Assembly (NCBI GenBank): GCA_029210125.1
Contig: JARGPR010000005.1
Span: forward strand, 77,666-141,665
Direction: 5' to 3'
Length of the DNA: 64,000 bases
Source of the DNA: Pseudomonadales bacterium
GTDB taxonomy: Bacteria > Pseudomonadota > Gammaproteobacteria > Pseudomonadales > JAHRWD01
Below, in pieces: positions 34,925-44,683 of the stretch; position 1 is the first letter of the stretch, and the number at the start of each line of letters is the position of its first letter. A program made the translations under genes and the position numbers. Under the pieces are notes generated by a model. It made no database searches. It saw only the letters and a list, made by a program, of their open reading frames with translations, and had not been told where the DNA came from.

Positions 34925-36055
34925 GTGGATTTTTCATTATCAGAAGAACAACAACTGATTAAAGAATCGGTTGATAAGTTTATCGCCAAAGATTACGTCT
35001 TCGAAAATAGAAACAAAATTCTGGAAACAGAAGATCGTTTCAGTCGTGACCTCTGGAAGCAATATGCTGAACTGGGTTGGTTGGGCATGGCGCTACCAGA
35101 AGAGTATGGCGGATTCGGCGGCAGCGCCGTTGAAAACATGCTGGTTTCCGAAGCCTTTGGCAGCGCAATGGTTCTTGAGCCATACCTGAGCACCGTTGTC
35201 ATGGCGGCCAATGCGCTGGTACTGGCTGGTGGATCAGAAGATCAAAAGAAAGAGTTGGTTGAGCAGATCATTGCTGGCGACCTGCTGATCTCGGTAGCTT
35301 ACGCGGAAGCAGAATCAGGTTATAACCTGGCTAACGTAAGCGTAACTGCCAACGGATCTGGCGATAGCTACAGCCTCAACGGTGAAAAAATCGTTGTATT
35401 AAACGCACCTTCAGCGGACAAGTTTATTGTCTCTGCACGTACCTCCGGTGAGCAGTCTGATCAGAGCGGTGTTTCACTGTTTCTGGTGGATGCAAACGCA
35501 ACTGGTGTTGAGCTTACTAGCTATAACACGATGGATGGTGGACGCGGCGCTAACATTACTTTCAACAATGCTTCTGCAACCCTGCTGGGTGCTGAAGGTG
35601 AAGGTTTTGAAGTGCTGGATCAAGTGATTGATATTGCGACTGCAGCGATCTGTGCTCAAGCTTTAGGTGCTATGAATACCGCATTCCAGCGCACACTTGA
35701 ATATATCAAAACCCGTGAGCAATTTGGCGTACCTATTGGTACTTTCCAGGTGCTTCAGCACCGTTTGGTGGATATGTTTATGGCGGTTGAAGCCAGCCGT
35801 TCCATGGTTTACATGGTTAGCATGAGCTTAGCATCGGATGATGCTAATGAGCGACGCGCTGCGGTTTCGTCCGCTAAAGCATTCATGGGTCCGGAAGCAC
35901 GTAAAGTGGCTCAGGAAGCGGTGCAAATTCATGGTGGTGTAGGCATGACAGAGGAGCTGGACGTAGGTCACTACTTCCGCTACCTGACACTGTTCTGTGG
36001 CACCTTTGGCAGCACTGATTATCACCTGAAGCGGTTTGCTGAATTGACTCAATAG
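34925..36055 (+). CDS. Acyl-CoA dehydrogenase, subunit of a probable heteromeric enzyme (second gene)
   Basis: 376 residues of the same fold. The flavin motif is replaced by AYAEAESGYNLANVSVTA, so the usual TEPxxGSD is missing. The C-terminal part QIHGGVGMTEELDVGHYFR is well preserved. This pattern, one subunit with the classic motif and one divergent, matches the heterotetrameric dehydrogenases of steroid degradation. GTG at 34925 starts the frame, with AGGAGGGTTTAAA upstream. Two terminators follow, so the pair is a bicistronic unit. Confidence 0.9.
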   Translation: MDFSLSEEQQLIKESVDKFIAKDYVFENRNKILETEDRFSRDLWKQYAELGWLGMALPEEYGGFGGSAVENMLVSEAFGSAMVLEPYLSTVVMAANALVLAGGSEDQKKELVEQIIAGDLLISVAYAEAESGYNLANVSVTANGSGDSYSLNGEKIVVLNAPSADKFIVSARTSGEQSDQSGVSLFLVDANATGVELTSYNTMDGGRGANITFNNASATLLGAEGEGFEVLDQVIDIATAAICAQALGAMNTAFQRTLEYIKTREQFGVPIGTFQVLQHRLVDMFMAVEASRSMVYMVSMSLASDDANERRAAVSSAKAFMGPEARKVAQEAVQIHGGVGMTEELDVGHYFRYLTLFCGTFGSTDYHLKRFAELTQ

Positions 36056-36077
36056 TTATTCAGTAACATCAATTTGG

Positions 36078-36109
36078 AAAGCCCTAAGCCTTTTATCGAA
36101 GGGCTTTTT
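36078..36109 (+). terminator. Terminator 1 after the dehydrogenase pair
   Basis: Arms AAAGCCCT (36078-36085) and AGGGCTTT (36100-36107), followed by T to 36109. Confidence 0.8.
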
Positions 36110-36123
36110 GAGCTACTTTAGGA

Positions 36124-36155
36124 AGCCGATACTGTGATCCAGTATCGGCTTTTTT
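36124..36155 (+). terminator. Terminator 2 after the dehydrogenase pair
   Basis: Perfect 11-bp stem AGCCGATACTG (36124-36134) with its complement (36140-36150), 5-base loop, then six T. It stands 15 bases after terminator 1, a tandem arrangement that should block read-through into tkt. Confidence 0.88.
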
Positions 36156-36326
36156 GTGTCTGACAAACGGGGCACTCAGCCAGATGGAGTGCTTAATACA
36201 GGTTTCTCTTAGATCAATATCAGCCATAACCTATTTTTCCGCTTTCCGCTCCAGCAATTGGTTTACTGGAGTAGCTGAGTAAGGGAGAATACGTGCCTCA
36301 AAAAAACACGAGAGCAAACATCTACA

Positions 36327-38321
36327 ATGACAACTCAGCTTGAGCAAGCCAACGCAATTCGCGCACTTAGTATGGATGCAGTGCAAAAAGCCAAATCGGG
36401 CCACCCAGGGGCCCCGATGGGAATGGCCGATATAGCCACCGTACTTTGGGGCCAGAACCTCAAGCACAACCCCGCAAACCCCGACTGGGTTAACCGTGAT
36501 CGATTCGTGCTTTCAAACGGTCATGGTTCCATGTTGTTGTATTCGTTGCTGCATTTAACGGGTTATGACCTGTCATTGGATGAGATCAAAAACTTCCGTC
36601 AGTTTGGTTCTAAGACTCCAGGTCATCCCGAATATCACGACACCCCCGGCGTAGAAACTACCACTGGTCCACTTGGCCAGGGTCTTGCGAATGCAGTGGG
36701 TATGGCTATCGCCGAACGCATGTTGGCTGATCAGTTTAACCGTGAAAACCACAATCTGATTGACCACAATACCTGGGTATTTATGGGTGACGGTTGTCTG
36801 ATGGAGGGGATATCCCACGAAGTATGCTCGCTGGCCGGAACTCTGGGCCTTGGCAAATTGGTTGGTTTTTACGATAGCAACGGCATCTCGATCGATGGTG
36901 AGATCGAAGGCTGGTACAGTGAAGACGTTAAAAAACGTTTTGAGTCTTACGGCTGGCAGGTGATTGGCGAGATCGACGGCCATGACCATGCCGCTATTCA
37001 AACGGCCATTTCCGAAGCACAGAAAGAATCGAACAAACCTACACTGGTGATCTGTAAAACCATTATTGGTTTTGGCTCACCAAACAAACAGGGTAGTGAA
37101 TCCTGTCACGGCGCGCCTTTGGGTGACGACGAAATTAAAGCAACCCGCGAAGCCCTCGACTGGCCTCATCCAGCCTTTGAAATCCCTGAGCCAATCTATC
37201 AGGCCTGGGATGCTAAAGAAGCGGGACAAAATGCAGAAAGCGCATGGAACAGCTCCTTTGAGGCCTACCAGGCCGCCTATCCTGAATTAGCTGCAGAACT
37301 GCTGCGACGAACAGAAGGCACTTTACCTGCAGATTTTGAAGCCCAGGCTCAGGCTCACGTGCAGGCGGTTCACGAAAAAGCAGAAACTATTGCCAGCCGT
37401 AAAGCATCACAAAATTCGTTAACCGCCATGGCTGCAATTATGCCTGAGCTGATTGGTGGTTCAGCCGACCTTGCAGGTTCAAACCTGACCCTATGGCCAG
37501 ATGCCAAAGGCATCACCGCAACCGATGCATCGGGTAACTACATCTATTACGGTGTGCGTGAATTTGGCATGAGCGCCATTATGAATGGCATCGCGCTGCA
37601 TGGCGGTTTCATACCCTTCGGCGCGACCTTTCTGGTGTTTATGGAATATGCCCGTAACGCACTGCGAATGGCTGCACTGATGCGTCAGCACGCTATTTTT
37701 GTCTATACCCACGATACCATTGCACTAGGTGAAGATGGCCCAACTCACCAGCCGATTGAACAACTTGCCAGCATGCGTAGCACGCCGGATCTTTCCATAT
37801 GGCGACCCTGTGATGCGGTGGAATCTGCAGTCAGCTGGAAATACGCTGCAGGCAATACCGAAGGCCCATCGGCACTGGTGTTTTCCCGGCAGGCACTGCC
37901 CCATCAGGATAGAGATACGGCACAGCTCGCCAATATTGAAAAGGGTGGCTACATCCTCAAGGATTGTGCAGGCACCCCAGATTTGATTTTGATTGCAGCG
38001 GGTTCGGAAGTTGCGTTGGCAATGGATGCGGCAGCCGAGCTACAAAGTGAATACAATGTCCGAGTCGTTTCAATGCCCTGTCAGGATCTGTTTGATCGAC
38101 AGGATGCAGGTTATCAGGAATCTGTATTACCAGGCAGCGTTGAAAAACGTATCGCAATTGAAGCGGGTCACCCATCAAGCTGGTATAAATACACTGGCCT
38201 GCGTGGCAAAGTGATCGGCATGGAAACCTTTGGTGCGTCTGCGCCGATGTCAGACCTGATGAAACATTTCGGGTTTACCGTTGAACGAGTAGTTGCAGAT
38301 GCTAAAGCATTATTGGCGTAA
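36327..38321 (+). CDS. tkt: Transketolase
   Basis: 664 residues. [19 protein letters not shown] opens the thiamine domain; [18 protein letters not shown] and [14 protein letters not shown] form the diphosphate and Mg2+ site. [19 protein letters not shown] is the second-domain signature. It moves two-carbon ketol units in the pentose phosphate pathway. Length is standard. The order tkt-pgk-fba matches Pseudomonas except that epd, which sits between tkt and pgk there, is absent. Confidence 0.97.
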   Translation: MTTQLEQANAIRALSMDAVQKAKSGHPGAPMGMADIATVLWGQNLKHNPANPDWVNRDRFVLSNGHGSMLLYSLLHLTGYDLSLDEIKNFRQFGSKTPGHPEYHDTPGVETTTGPLGQGLANAVGMAIAERMLADQFNRENHNLIDHNTWVFMGDGCLMEGISHEVCSLAGTLGLGKLVGFYDSNGISIDGEIEGWYSEDVKKRFESYGWQVIGEIDGHDHAAIQTAISEAQKESNKPTLVICKTIIGFGSPNKQGSESCHGAPLGDDEIKATREALDWPHPAFEIPEPIYQAWDAKEAGQNAESAWNSSFEAYQAAYPELAAELLRRTEGTLPADFEAQAQAHVQAVHEKAETIASRKASQNSLTAMAAIMPELIGGSADLAGSNLTLWPDAKGITATDASGNYIYYGVREFGMSAIMNGIALHGGFIPFGATFLVFMEYARNALRMAALMRQHAIFVYTHDTIALGEDGPTHQPIEQLASMRSTPDLSIWRPCDAVESAVSWKYAAGNTEGPSALVFSRQALPHQDRDTAQLANIEKGGYILKDCAGTPDLILIAAGSEVALAMDAAAELQSEYNVRVVSMPCQDLFDRQDAGYQESVLPGSVEKRIAIEAGHPSSWYKYTGLRGKVIGMETFGASAPMSDLMKHFGFTVERVVADAKALLA

Positions 38322-38392
38322 CCTTCTACGATGGAAAAGCTGTGTGTTATCTATAGTTAATAGCTGTAGTTAACGGCTATGGATATCAAAGA

Positions 38393-38417
38393 GGGGCTGG
38401 CGCGATGTCAGCCTTTC
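38393..38417 (+). terminator. Candidate terminator after tkt
   Basis: GGCTGGC (38393-38399) pairs with GTCAGCC (38405-38411) with one G-T pair, followed by a T-rich stretch. It lies 72 bases past the stop. Confidence 0.5.
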
Positions 38418-38500
38418 TTGCGATTAAATAAGCAAAAAACCCAAGACCTTAAACCCAAGACATTAAATTGAGTTGCCGACAGGAATTTGAGGAGCAATTG

Positions 38501-39664
38501 ATGACCGTATTAAAAATGGCCGACATCGAACTAAAGGGTAAGCGCGTACTCATTCGTGAAGACCTGAATGTACCGATCAAAAATGGCGAGGTAACCAGTA
38601 GCGCACGTATTAGGGCTGCCCTGCCGACTATTCGGCTAGCTCTTGAAAAAGGTGCAGCAGTGATGGTGATTTCCCATCTAGGTCGTCCTACCGAAGGCGA
38701 AGAGGATGAACAATACTCATTGGCACCGGTCGCAAAATTTCTTGCAGCGGAACTCGGTCAGCCAGTTCCGCTAGTCAAAGATTATCTGGATGGCGTTTTC
38801 ATCAACCCCGGTGAAATCGTATTGCTTGAAAACGCCCGCTTCAATAAAGGCGAAAAGAAAAACGATGAGCAGCTTTCCAAACGGCTTGCCTCACTATGCG
38901 ACGTATTTGTGATGGATGCATTCGGCACTGCCCACCGTGCCCAGGCAACCACCCACGGCGTGGCAAAATACGCACCGATTGCATGCGCAGGCCCGCTGCT
39001 GAGTCGAGAGTTGGATGCACTGGCGGAAGCGCTCGATAATCCAAAACGACCGCTTGTAGCGATTGTTGGCGGCTCGAAAGTTTCCACCAAATTACCGGTA
39101 CTTGAATCCCTGTCTGGAATTGCGGATCAGTTGATTGTTGGCGGTGGTATTGCCAATACCTTTCTAGCTGCCTCCGGGCTTCCTGTTGGAGCCTCGCTCT
39201 GTGAACATGATTTAGTGGGCGAAGCCAAAACACTGATGGCTAAAACTAATATCCCGATCCCTAGCGATGTAGTGGTAGGAACTGAATTTTCCGAGAGCGC
39301 GGTTGCGGTAACCAAAGCGGCTGCAGAGGTTGCTGAAAATGAAATGATCATGGATATAGGACCCCAATCCAGTGCGGAGCTGGAAGGCATTCTTGCCAGC
39401 GCGGGCACCATTATCTGGAACGGCCCGGTAGGCGTATTTGAATTCCCCGGTTTTTGTGCCGGTACCGAAGCACTTTCAAAAGCGATTGCAGCTAGCCCGG
39501 CATTTTCAATTGCCGGTGGGGGTGATACGCTGGCGGCCATTGATCAGTTTGGAATTACCGAACAGATATCCTATATTTCAACCGGTGGCGGTGCCTTCCT
39601 TGAATATGTCGAAGGCAAAACACTACCCGCCGTAGCCATTTTAGAAGAACGGGCCAAGGGCTAA
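38501..39664 (+). CDS. pgk: Phosphoglycerate kinase
   Basis: 387 residues. [17 protein letters not shown] is the N-terminal substrate motif, and [25 protein letters not shown] and [12 protein letters not shown] complete the active cleft. It converts 1,3-bisphosphoglycerate and ADP to 3-phosphoglycerate and ATP. ATG 38501 follows GAGGAG and is chosen over the upstream opening at 38468. It lies 90 bases before fba, with which it is probably co-transcribed. Confidence 0.97.
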   Translation: MTVLKMADIELKGKRVLIREDLNVPIKNGEVTSSARIRAALPTIRLALEKGAAVMVISHLGRPTEGEEDEQYSLAPVAKFLAAELGQPVPLVKDYLDGVFINPGEIVLLENARFNKGEKKNDEQLSKRLASLCDVFVMDAFGTAHRAQATTHGVAKYAPIACAGPLLSRELDALAEALDNPKRPLVAIVGGSKVSTKLPVLESLSGIADQLIVGGGIANTFLAASGLPVGASLCEHDLVGEAKTLMAKTNIPIPSDVVVGTEFSESAVAVTKAAAEVAENEMIMDIGPQSSAELEGILASAGTIIWNGPVGVFEFPGFCAGTEALSKAIAASPAFSIAGGGDTLAAIDQFGITEQISYISTGGGAFLEYVEGKTLPAVAILEERAKG

Positions 39665-39754
39665 AATCTGTGGCATGAGCCTTGCTTGATGAACAGGTGA
39701 TACCTCAAAACCCATTAAAAAAACAGAAGCTAAGAACAGAAAAGGAATAACACA

Positions 39755-40819
39755 ATGGCACTAATCAGCATGCGGCAACTTCTCGATCATGCCGCTGAAA
39801 ACGGATACGGCGTACCGGCTTTTAACGTCAACAACCTCGAACAAGTTCGCGCCATTATGGAAGGCGCAAAAGAAACCAATAGCCCGGTTATATTGCAAGC
39901 ATCCGCCGGCGCAAGAAAATATGCCGGGCCAACCTTTTTACGTCACCTGATTTTGGCCGCGATTGAAGAGTTCCCCGAAATTCCGATATGTATGCATCAG
40001 GATCACGGCGCATCCCCGGCTGATTGCCAGCGCTCCATTCAGCAAAATTTTAGTTCGGTAATGATGGATGGTTCACTACTGGAAGACCAAAAAACACCCT
40101 CGGATTATCAATATAATGTTGAAACGACTCGGCGCGTGGTTGAAATGGCCCACGCCTGTGGCGTTTCCGTCGAAGGTGAACTAGGGTGCCTCGGCTCTCT
40201 TGAAACCGGTGAAGCCGGAGAAGAAGATGGTGTGGGTGCAGAGGGAATTTTAACCCACGAACAGATGCTTACTGACCCGGAAGAAGCCGCAGACTTTGTT
40301 AAAAAGACCGGCGTTGACGCGCTTGCAATTGCGATAGGCACCAGCCACGGAGCCTATAAATTTACCCGCCCGCCAACAGGCGACGTATTAGCGATCGAAC
40401 GCATCAAAGCGATCCATAAACGTATCCCCGATACCCATTTGGTAATGCACGGTTCCTCATCAGTTCCCCAGGACTGGCTGAAAATAATCAACGAATTTGG
40501 TGGTGATATTTCAGAAACCTACGGTGTGCCGGTTTCAGAAATTCAGGAAGGCATTAAACACGGCGTGCGTAAAGTAAATATCGATACCGATCTGCGTTTG
40601 GCATCAACCGGCTCTATTCGTAAATTTATGGCGGAAAACAAATCGGAATTCGATCCTCGTAAATACCTTTCCAAATCGCTGGATGCAATGAAAAGTATTG
40701 TGATTGCTCGATACGAAGCATTCGGCACCGCTGGTCAGGCAGATAAGATTAAGGCTGTGTCGTTGGACGATATGTCAGCCCAGTACATGACAGGAAAGCT
40801 TGATCCACGAATCAGTTAA
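39755..40819 (+). CDS. fba: Class II fructose-bisphosphate aldolase
   Basis: 354 residues. The start [27 protein letters not shown], the segment CMHQDHGAS with a zinc His, VEGELGCLG, and [11 protein letters not shown] with a further zinc His are all of the class II Calvin-type subgroup. It splits fructose 1,6-bisphosphate into two triose phosphates, reversibly. AAAGGAATAACAC precedes the ATG. It is the last gene of the pgk-fba unit, with an intrinsic terminator after it. Confidence 0.97.
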   Translation: MALISMRQLLDHAAENGYGVPAFNVNNLEQVRAIMEGAKETNSPVILQASAGARKYAGPTFLRHLILAAIEEFPEIPICMHQDHGASPADCQRSIQQNFSSVMMDGSLLEDQKTPSDYQYNVETTRRVVEMAHACGVSVEGELGCLGSLETGEAGEEDGVGAEGILTHEQMLTDPEEAADFVKKTGVDALAIAIGTSHGAYKFTRPPTGDVLAIERIKAIHKRIPDTHLVMHGSSSVPQDWLKIINEFGGDISETYGVPVSEIQEGIKHGVRKVNIDTDLRLASTGSIRKFMAENKSEFDPRKYLSKSLDAMKSIVIARYEAFGTAGQADKIKAVSLDDMSAQYMTGKLDPRIS

Positions 40820-40840
40820 TCGCTGATTATGTGTTAAAAA

Positions 40841-40870
40841 AACGCCGGCCTAAACCCTGGCGTTTTTTTT
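40841..40870 (+). terminator. Intrinsic terminator after fba
   Basis: AACGCC (40841-40846) pairs with GGCGTT (40859-40864), followed by eight T ending at 40870. The stem core resembles that of the terminator at 42194. Confidence 0.85.
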
Positions 40871-41185
40871 CGCCTGAAAAATCTGAGGTGATGTATTTTG
40901 TCACAGATGGAATGCTTGGCAGTAGTCTACACTCTGAAGGAAATTAGTGACTACTAAGTAAAAAAATAATGACGACCAATAGAATCGTAGATCGGTTGGA
41001 TTGGTGCTGAACGGAAAGACTCCTATTTGTTGAGTCCGCTGTTTAGGTGTGAGCAACGGAGTATTCGTGAAAGGTAACGTATTTTATATGTCATAAATAG
41101 CGAACTTTTATTCGCTAAATAATTTTGAATTAATTTGTACTATTGACGGATAAGGATTGTTTAAACGTATGAACAGGGAGTTTGC

Positions 41186-41254
41186 ATGAATCACAATCTG
41201 TACCTTGGTAAATGCTCGATGCTGGCTTCTCCATCCAATAGCAGGTTACTGTAA
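41186..41254 (+). CDS. Possible 22-codon leader peptide
   Basis: ATG 41186 follows GGGAG at six bases, the best ribosome site in this 400-base gap. The product starts MNHNLYLGKCSMLASPSNSR and ends 22 bases before the next gene. The rest of the gap (40871-41185) is AT-rich, with no gene seen. A leader role is only a possibility. Confidence 0.3.
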   Translation: MNHNLYLGKCSMLASPSNSRLL

Positions 41255-41276
41255 CTCGTAGGCTTAGGGATAAAGT

Positions 41277-42077
41277 ATGAAAATTAGAAAATTGATGTGG
41301 TTGTTTGCTTGCAGTTTATTGGCGCGTGAATGTTTTGCATCTAATGCTCCAGATGAAATAGATATTCAAACGCCCGTAAAACCTTCAAAACGGGTAGAAC
41401 TTTTTTATAGTAAAAATTATGGACTATGCCAATATGTAGAAAATTTTCTAAACAGTAAATTTCTAGATCGGGACTTAAATACCGCAACAGGACGCCTTAG
41501 AGATAAAACGCCAGACCTGTTTGGTGATGTACAGTGGGAGTATTTTGATGAGCTTTCAACTGTCGCAAAAGCGTTGATTGATATCAACAATGATGGCGTT
41601 AAAGAAGAGGTTGCAAATTCTTTTTCCTCAGGGGAAAACTGGCTTAAGTTGTATAAAGTCGGGGCAGATGTTCAAGTTTACAACATAGATACAATTAAGT
41701 TTATAGGTTCAAAAAATAAGGAGCTATTTATGGTATATGTACCCGTCGGCAGACAGCCCTATTTTTTTCGTAAATTATATAAGCCTGATCAAAATGGTGA
41801 ATATCACGTTGACTTTAATAAGGATCCATATATGAGAGGGGATTTCAACTCTCAAATTTTTAAATATCAAGGGAACTTTTATCTATTGATTTTGGAGGCA
41901 TTCGAAGAGCCTTTTAGCAACGCACTGCGAAGGTACAGAAAGCCTTTTGGTTATATCGCCGTTGTCGAGATGGTCAATGATGTTGAAGATGATGGAGTGG
42001 AACCCGAATTCAAGAATCTGAATACATCTATGTGGGATTACTTTTCAGATCGCTGTTATATGAAACGCTATTTTTAA
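41277..42077 (+). CDS. Exported protein of unknown function
   Basis: 266 residues with a signal peptide (about 1-21, ending CFA). The mature part is rich in Tyr, Phe, Asn and Asp and includes DINNDGVKEE, a short EF-hand-like acidic loop of the FG-GAP/dockerin kind, at about residues 101-110. Two aromatic strands (YFFRKLYKPDQNGEYHVDF) follow. No family recognised. It is clearly more AT-rich than the neighbours, and the dispersed repeat lies 43 bases past its stop, so transfer is likely. The start has weak ribosome binding (GGGATAAAGT). Confidence 0.65.
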   Translation: MKIRKLMWLFACSLLARECFASNAPDEIDIQTPVKPSKRVELFYSKNYGLCQYVENFLNSKFLDRDLNTATGRLRDKTPDLFGDVQWEYFDELSTVAKALIDINNDGVKEEVANSFSSGENWLKLYKVGADVQVYNIDTIKFIGSKNKELFMVYVPVGRQPYFFRKLYKPDQNGEYHVDFNKDPYMRGDFNSQIFKYQGNFYLLILEAFEEPFSNALRRYRKPFGYIAVVEMVNDVEDDGVEPEFKNLNTSMWDYFSDRCYMKRYF

Positions 42078-42119
42078 GGAGGATATATGTCCACGCAAAA
42101 CGGGGTCTAAAGTGGGGGG

Positions 42120-42139
42120 CAGGTCTTTCCATGCCACAT
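42120..42139 (-). repeat. Dispersed 20-base repeat, copy 2
   Basis: Exact reverse complement of 23312-23331. CACCCTGACTTACCCCCAC follows it, comparable with the ACCCTGATTTT units next to copy 1. Confidence 0.65.
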
Positions 42140-42193
42140 ATAGCACCCTGACTTACCCCCACGTATCAGTTAGGTCGTAAATACTTCTTCAAA

Positions 42194-42217
42194 AAACGCC
42201 GGTTAAGCCCGGCGTTT
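42194..42217. terminator. Bidirectional terminator
   Basis: Perfect 9-bp stem AAACGCCGG (42194-42202) and its complement (42209-42217), 6-base loop, with A-rich flank on the left and T-rich flank on the right. It serves the orphan gene on the plus strand and the receptor gene on the minus strand. Confidence 0.85.
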
Positions 42218-42301
42218 CTTTTAACGACATTATATCTACGCGCTTTTATTGGCTTGAACGCAATCGTTTTCAGGCCAATAAAGATTTGTAGCTACACTAC
42301 T

Positions 42302-44464
42302 TTAGAATTCATAAGCTACAGCCATTTCGACGCTTCTTTCTGCTCCAAACCAACAGTTGTTACTGTCAAAACACGAATAGGATTCTTCATCGGTGATGTT
42401 GCTGGCGGACACGCGCACATTGGCAGAACCAAAGTCACGGGATATCGCCAAATCAAAAAGCGTGTAATCAGGCACGACATCGGTATTGAGCGCATCCATT
42501 TGGGTTTCACCCACGTATCGTATCCCTGCTCCTAGCTGGATTCCGTTCAAGGGTCCTTCAAATAGATCGTATTGCAGCCATAAATTTGCGGTGTTGTCTG
42601 CAATCCAAACCGGCGTTTTACCCTCTAGTCCCGTATTATCTTCAGTGACTTCCACATCCAGCCAGGTGTAGTTAAACGTCCACATCAGGCTTTCACTGTA
42701 GATGTATCGACTCTCTAGCTCGATGCCGCGCGAACGGGTTTCTCCAGCTTGAACCAAATCATAAGGGCCGCCACTTGGATCACGCGTGAGGGCGTTTTGC
42801 TTGGTTATTTCAAAGGCGGCCAGGGTGAGTAAACTGCGCTGATCAAGAGAGCTGTATTTCACACCCAATTCCCATTGGTCCGACGTAGCCGGCTCAAAGG
42901 TTTTTCCATTGCGGTCACTACCACCCACCGGTTCAAAACTTTCGGCATAGTTCAGATAAGGGGACCAACCGTTGGCAAATTCATACAGCACACCGGCCCG
43001 ACCCGAAAACTCACTTTGGTCAACCTCGCTAACTGCCGGGCCCCCGTACTTAAGACCATTTTCTTCGTAATTATATTGGTCGTACCGTCCACCAAGGAGG
43101 GCAATCCAGTTGCCAATCCGCAACTGATCTTGCAGATAGAAACCAATCTGATCAGAGTTGATCTCGAAATCGCTGCTTAATGGCGTCGGCCCGGTATATA
43201 CGGCTGGATTAATCAGATAGTTATTGGGTGCGTACAAATCGATGGGCGGTGTTATCGTCTGATCCCAGTCTTCGTAACGAATATCCGAGCTGAGGTCTTG
43301 GTAGTCGATCCCAATGAGTACATTATGTTCTACCATGCCCCTATTGAATTTCCCCATAAGCTGGTTGTCTACCGTCAGAGCACTGGCCGTTTCATCGGTA
43401 AGGTAGGCGCGTCGCAGCAAAGTGCGATCCGCTCCGGGTGCGAGGGAATACGGGGGAGGCGCAGCGCTTAAAAGCCCTGAGTTGTAGGTGTTCTCTTGGT
43501 AAACCTCCGCATCCATGTAGCGCGCTTGGTGTAAGAGCGTCCAGGTGTCAGAGAGTTCATGGTTTATTTTGTAACCCGCCATAACGACGTTGCGGTCATA
43601 GGTATTCCAATTGGCATCCCCAACGTAAAAATCCGGGTCAAGGCGACCATAAGGTGTGCTATACACACTGCCAGCTGCTGGCACGGCGTTATAAATACCC
43701 ATAGATGGGTCGTTCTGGTAAAAGAGATTAAAATTGACCAGAGTTTTCTCGCTCGCTTGCCAGTCGATCGACGGTGCAAATACCTGCCGCTCTTCTTCTG
43801 ACGTTACCGCCTGGCCATCCCGCTCACGCGCCAGCCCAACCACACTGTAGGAGAAATCGCTGTCCTGAATCTGTCCGCGTGATTCAAAACTAAGCTCAGT
43901 CAGATCCCTGCTACCTAAGGCAATACCTAGCTGATTGAATGGTTGCAAACTGGGTTGCTTTGAAATGAGGTTTACAAAACCACCAGGGGGCATATTGCCG
44001 TATAGCGAAGAGGTTGGGCCTTTAAAAACCTCCACCTGTTGGATGGCAATGGCATCGATTTGAGGCTGCAAATTCCAACCGTTATACATCAGCGGCATAC
44101 CATCGTAGGCATTTTGATAGTTTGAGAAACCGCGAAGATTAAACTGATCCACACGGGAAACAGCACCACCCCGCAACTCCGTAGTAACGCCGGAAACATA
44201 ACGCAACGCCTCGTTGATAGAGTCCGCATCACGCATCTCTAGTGTTTCGCTATCGATCACGGTAATGCTCTGCGGCGTTTCTTCTGGCGTAAGTTGCGAC
44301 TTCGTTGCCGTATTGCGATAGGTGTCAGTAATATTGATTTCAGGCAGCGATATACGGGTGGCGGACGATGGGCTCTGTTCAGCCCCAGCAGGAGCTGCGG
44401 CGAACGAGACTCCCCCCAGGCAGATCAATTTAGCGAGGTTCATGTAGCGAGAGTGCAATTGCAT
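42302..44464 (-). CDS. TonB-dependent siderophore receptor
   Basis: 720 residues from ATG 44464, which follows AGGAAC; the longer frame upstream crosses the Fur box. The signal peptide ends AGA at residue 28. A TonB box-like LPEINITDT precedes the plug domain (TPEETPQSITVIDSETLEMRD). The barrel closes with a terminal Phe (VAMAYEF-like end, here VAYEF). It imports a ferric siderophore, probably a hydroxamate or mixed type, across the outer membrane. The divergent ExbB-ExbD-TonB genes supply energy. The siderophore cannot be named. Confidence 0.92.
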   Translation of the reverse strand: MQLHSRYMNLAKLICLGGVSFAAAPAGAEQSPSSATRISLPEINITDTYRNTATKSQLTPEETPQSITVIDSETLEMRDADSINEALRYVSGVTTELRGGAVSRVDQFNLRGFSNYQNAYDGMPLMYNGWNLQPQIDAIAIQQVEVFKGPTSSLYGNMPPGGFVNLISKQPSLQPFNQLGIALGSRDLTELSFESRGQIQDSDFSYSVVGLARERDGQAVTSEEERQVFAPSIDWQASEKTLVNFNLFYQNDPSMGIYNAVPAAGSVYSTPYGRLDPDFYVGDANWNTYDRNVVMAGYKINHELSDTWTLLHQARYMDAEVYQENTYNSGLLSAAPPPYSLAPGADRTLLRRAYLTDETASALTVDNQLMGKFNRGMVEHNVLIGIDYQDLSSDIRYEDWDQTITPPIDLYAPNNYLINPAVYTGPTPLSSDFEINSDQIGFYLQDQLRIGNWIALLGGRYDQYNYEENGLKYGGPAVSEVDQSEFSGRAGVLYEFANGWSPYLNYAESFEPVGGSDRNGKTFEPATSDQWELGVKYSSLDQRSLLTLAAFEITKQNALTRDPSGGPYDLVQAGETRSRGIELESRYIYSESLMWTFNYTWLDVEVTEDNTGLEGKTPVWIADNTANLWLQYDLFEGPLNGIQLGAGIRYVGETQMDALNTDVVPDYTLFDLAISRDFGSANVRVSASNITDEESYSCFDSNNCWFGAERSVEMAVAYEF

Positions 44465-44511
44465 ATAAAGTTCCTGATTATATAAAAGTAAAGCTGATCG
44501 AAAATAGTAAT

Positions 44512-44530
44512 GCGAATGATTATCATATAG
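44512..44530. promoter_or_regulatory. Fur box
   Basis: GCGAATGATTATCATATAG matches the 19-base consensus GATAATGATAATCATTATC at 12 positions, with the core AATGAT-TATCAT well kept. It lies 48 bases before the receptor start and between the divergent receptor and exbB genes, so both could be repressed by Fur-Fe(II). Confidence 0.65.
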
Positions 44531-44683
44531 AATAGCGGGCAAGCACAAGTAGTCACAAGGGTTATTTTTATTTATCCACTCCTCGATAGTACCTACGGGG
44601 CACAAGCAGATACTCACGGAGCCCAGAAAATCCGGGCCTTCAGGTAATTTAAACTGACGATTAAAAGTAGGAAGTTTAACAAC

